A stretch of DNA of 6,947 nt from Nitrospinae bacterium CG11_big_fil_rev_8_21_14_0_20_56_8 (lineage in GTDB: Bacteria; Nitrospinota; Nitrospinia; Nitrospinales; VA-1): NCBI GenBank assembly GCA_002796165.1, contig PCWF01000041.1:332-7278 (forward strand). Direction: 5' to 3'. Below, piece by piece: positions 5,515 through 6,947 of the stretch. Each line of letters opens with the position of its first letter. Within the stretch, counting starts at the first letter, position 1. A program made the position numbers and the translations under genes. The notes below the pieces were generated by a model, which was not told where the DNA came from, did no database searches, and saw only the letters and a program-made list of their open reading frames with translations.

Positions 5515-6183
5515 ATGTCCGTTCTTTTGAACAGATTTCCCAAATTTATTGAATGGTTGAGGTTCAAACTGGGTCGAATGTGTTTCCCCGTTTTGGAAAC
5601 GGGATACCAGTTGGCGGATAACCGCAACTCCGAAGTCCGCAAGCATTTTGTTCATGCCATAAAATGTATTGAAAATAAAAGGTTTGCCGTTGCCCTTTTG
5701 AATCTGAACATGGTGTTGAGCCTGCGTCCCCGGCATTTTTTGGCGCATGTTTACCGAGGCCGGTTGTATGCTCACGAAGGGCAATTCCGGCTGGCTTCGG
5801 ATGATTATATGGAGGCCAATCGGCTGAATTCGTTTCGATTTTTGCACCATGGCCTGCACCATGAATATTTTAAGACGGTGAACGTGCATTTGGGGGAGTT
5901 GGGGACGGCCATCAACAACAATTTCAATCAGGCGTTCAGGGTCCTTCGCGAGGCAAGAGAGGACTTGCTCACGGAGAAGACCGAGCCGACGTCCCCCATT
6001 CCCGAAGACATTTCTCGCCTTCGGACTGAAAAGGAGTCCCCATTGCCGGGGCCGGACCCGGATCCCAACATGAAGGCGAACCTTGAAGAACGTTCCCGGT
6101 TCAAGGAAATGGGGCCCATTACCTTGAGGGAAATCGAAGAAACTGACTGGGACGAGGTGATCAAGCAAATCAATTCATCTTGA
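5515..6183 (+). CDS. TPR-repeat protein with Pro-rich linker and conserved-looking C-terminal tail
   Basis: A 222-residue protein carrying two tetratricopeptide repeats at about 41-74 and 75-108. The second fits the TPR pattern well (Gly82, Phe91, Ala94, Tyr98, Ala101); the first is weaker (Phe57, Ala60, Leu64, Pro72). TPRs form helical hairpins that bind partner proteins. An N-terminal segment rich in Trp, Arg and Phe (8-25) may be an amphipathic helix; there is no clear signal peptide. After a helical stretch (about 130-153) come a Pro/Glu-rich linker (about 155-187) and a compact acidic tail (198-222, E-M-G-P-I-T-L-R-E-I-E-E-T-D-W-D-E) that may be a docking peptide. The ATG at 5515 has no strong Shine-Dalgarno and an in-frame TAA at 5503-5505 limits extension. 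It is divergent from the zinc-ribbon gene; the dGTPase gene follows after 88 bases. Function unknown beyond protein binding. Confidence 0.8.
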   Translation: MSVLLNRFPKFIEWLRFKLGRMCFPVLETGYQLADNRNSEVRKHFVHAIKCIENKRFAVALLNLNMVLSLRPRHFLAHVYRGRLYAHEGQFRLASDDYMEANRLNSFRFLHHGLHHEYFKTVNVHLGELGTAINNNFNQAFRVLREAREDLLTEKTEPTSPIPEDISRLRTEKESPLPGPDPDPNMKANLEERSRFKEMGPITLREIEETDWDEVIKQINSS

Positions 6184-6221
6184 CCCCGGTCCGGCCTTTT
6201 TTCCGCGTATTCCGTTTTTTA

Positions 6222-6259
6222 GTTGGGTTGTATTCCTTCCCGCCCCAACCCTAGTTTTT
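6222..6259 (+). terminator. Weak candidate terminator after the TPR gene
   Basis: In the 88-base gap before the dGTPase gene, GTTGGG (6222-6227) can pair with CCCAAC (6244-6249), or in an alternative register GGGTTG (6225-6230) with CAACCC (6246-6251). TAGTTTTT follows, with five T at 6255-6259. The stem is only 6 bp with a 15-16-base loop, so termination would be inefficient and read-through into the dGTPase gene is possible. Confidence 0.27.
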
Positions 6260-6271
6260 GGATCCGAAATC

Positions 6272-6947
6272 TTGATCAAACGGCAAGACCTCGAAAAACT
6301 GGAACAAACCAGCCTCGCCCCCTATGCCGTTAAAAGCGGTGAAAGCCGGAAACGAAACCATCCCGAAAAGGAACACCCTTACAGAACCCGGTTTCAAAGG
6401 GATCGCGACCGTGTCATTCACTCTTCCGCTTTCCGCCGCCTCGAATACAAAACCCAGGTTTTTGTTTATCACGAAGGGGACTATTACCGCACGCGGTTGA
6501 CCCATTCCATCGAGGTGGCGCAGATCACCCGCTCCATCTGCAAATCACTTCGCTTGAACGAGGACCTGGCCGAGGCGATTGCCCTGGCGCACGACCTGGG
6601 GCATCCTCCTTTCGGTCATAACGGTCAGGATGTGCTGAACCGGCTGATGGAGGACCACGGCGGGTTCGAACACAACCGCCAGAGCCTGCGCATCGTCAAG
6701 CTCCTTGAAAAGCGATACCCCGAATTCGATGGACTCAACCTGACCTGGGAAGTGCTGGAGGGAATCAGCAAACGGTACATGGATCCCGACAATCCCCTCT
6801 TTGCGATCAAGGGATACCGTTATCCTTCCCTGGAAGCGCAGGTCGCCGATTTTGCCGATGGAATCGCCTACAACGCGCATGACCTCGATGACGGCATTAC
6901 TTCTAACCTTCTCGATTTTGGCGAATTGCGCCGCGTCGCTCTGTGGC
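6272..6947 (+). CDS. dgt: dGTPase-family HD-domain phosphohydrolase (3' end outside window)
   Basis: Only the first 225 codons are visible; the frame is still open at the window end. The family hydrolyses dGTP (or other dNTPs) to the deoxynucleoside and triphosphate, trimming the dNTP pool. Diagnostic features are F-Q-R-D-R-D-R-V-I-H-S-S-A-F-R-R-L (41-57), K-T-Q-V-F (60-64), R-T-R-L-T-H-S (73-79), A-H-D-L-G-H-P-P-F-G-H (106-116) and D-F-A-D-G-I-A-Y-N-A-H-D (193-204). The metal-binding HD set is His78, His107, Asp108 and Asp196. The TTG at 6272 is chosen because the domain begins soon after it, the only ATGs in frame (codons 125 and 170) lie beyond the HD motif, and a weak GGA sits at 6260-6262, nine bases upstream. 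The sequence looks like the dGTPase-like type with a longer N-terminus rather than E. coli Dgt, but the subtype is a guess. Confidence 0.93.
   Translation, partial: MIKRQDLEKLEQTSLAPYAVKSGESRKRNHPEKEHPYRTRFQRDRDRVIHSSAFRRLEYKTQVFVYHEGDYYRTRLTHSIEVAQITRSICKSLRLNEDLAEAIALAHDLGHPPFGHNGQDVLNRLMEDHGGFEHNRQSLRIVKLLEKRYPEFDGLNLTWEVLEGISKRYMDPDNPLFAIKGYRYPSLEAQVADFADGIAYNAHDLDDGITSNLLDFGELRRVALW

Noticed and set aside
5494..6168. A 224-codon minus-strand open frame opposite the TPR gene
   Set aside because: Similar in length to the TPR gene, but only the plus-strand product shows a repeat pattern (Gly82, Phe91, Ala94, Tyr98, Ala101). The minus product has no recognisable features.
1..6947. CRISPR array, insertion sequence, attachment site, tRNA or toxin-antitoxin pair
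   Set aside because: No spaced direct repeats, terminal inverted repeats, transposase or integrase motifs, or cloverleaf were seen on either strand. The only repeats are the in-frame protein repeats at 4115-4336.

Overview
The window is bacterial chromosomal DNA with six protein genes, all of housekeeping or unassigned type. I see no mobile element, phage, CRISPR array, tRNA or rRNA. The protein style (parvulin, long-form SerA beside a class V aminotransferase, a zinc-ribbon protein with an acidic tail, a type-2-like dGTPase) would fit a Nitrospinota or deltaproteobacteria-like genome of medium-high GC. That assignment is an impression from sequence style, not a database result.

Layout. Bases 1-447 (+) are the 3' end of a parvulin-type peptidyl-prolyl isomerase gene, closed by a strong intrinsic terminator at 537-567. 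Convergent to it, on the minus strand, lies a probable transcription unit reading from right to left: an RDD-family membrane protein (3908-3450), a PLP-dependent class V aminotransferase (3411-2266) and serA, phosphoglycerate dehydrogenase (2150-576). A candidate sigma-70 promoter stands before the RDD gene. Further upstream, also on minus, is an acidic protein with an N-terminal zinc ribbon and three 27-residue repeats (5266-4094). Its 3' end sits in a G-run-rich tract (C-rich in the transcript).

A 248-base divergent region separates this from a plus-strand TPR protein (5515-6183). Inside it is a possible 39-codon small ORF ending 5 bases before the TPR start, and a good sigma-70-like promoter overlaps that small ORF. 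The window ends inside a dGTPase-family HD phosphohydrolase gene (from 6272, TTG start).

Function. SerA and the aminotransferase could together run the first two steps of serine synthesis from 3-phosphoglycerate, with the aminotransferase in place of SerC. The dGTPase acts on the dNTP pool. The RDD, zinc-ribbon and TPR proteins have no assignable task. No gene-free stretch exceeds 300 bases. The parts most worth a second look are the zinc-ribbon/acidic-repeat gene, the small ORF coupled to the TPR gene, the helical extension on the parvulin and the G-run tract.
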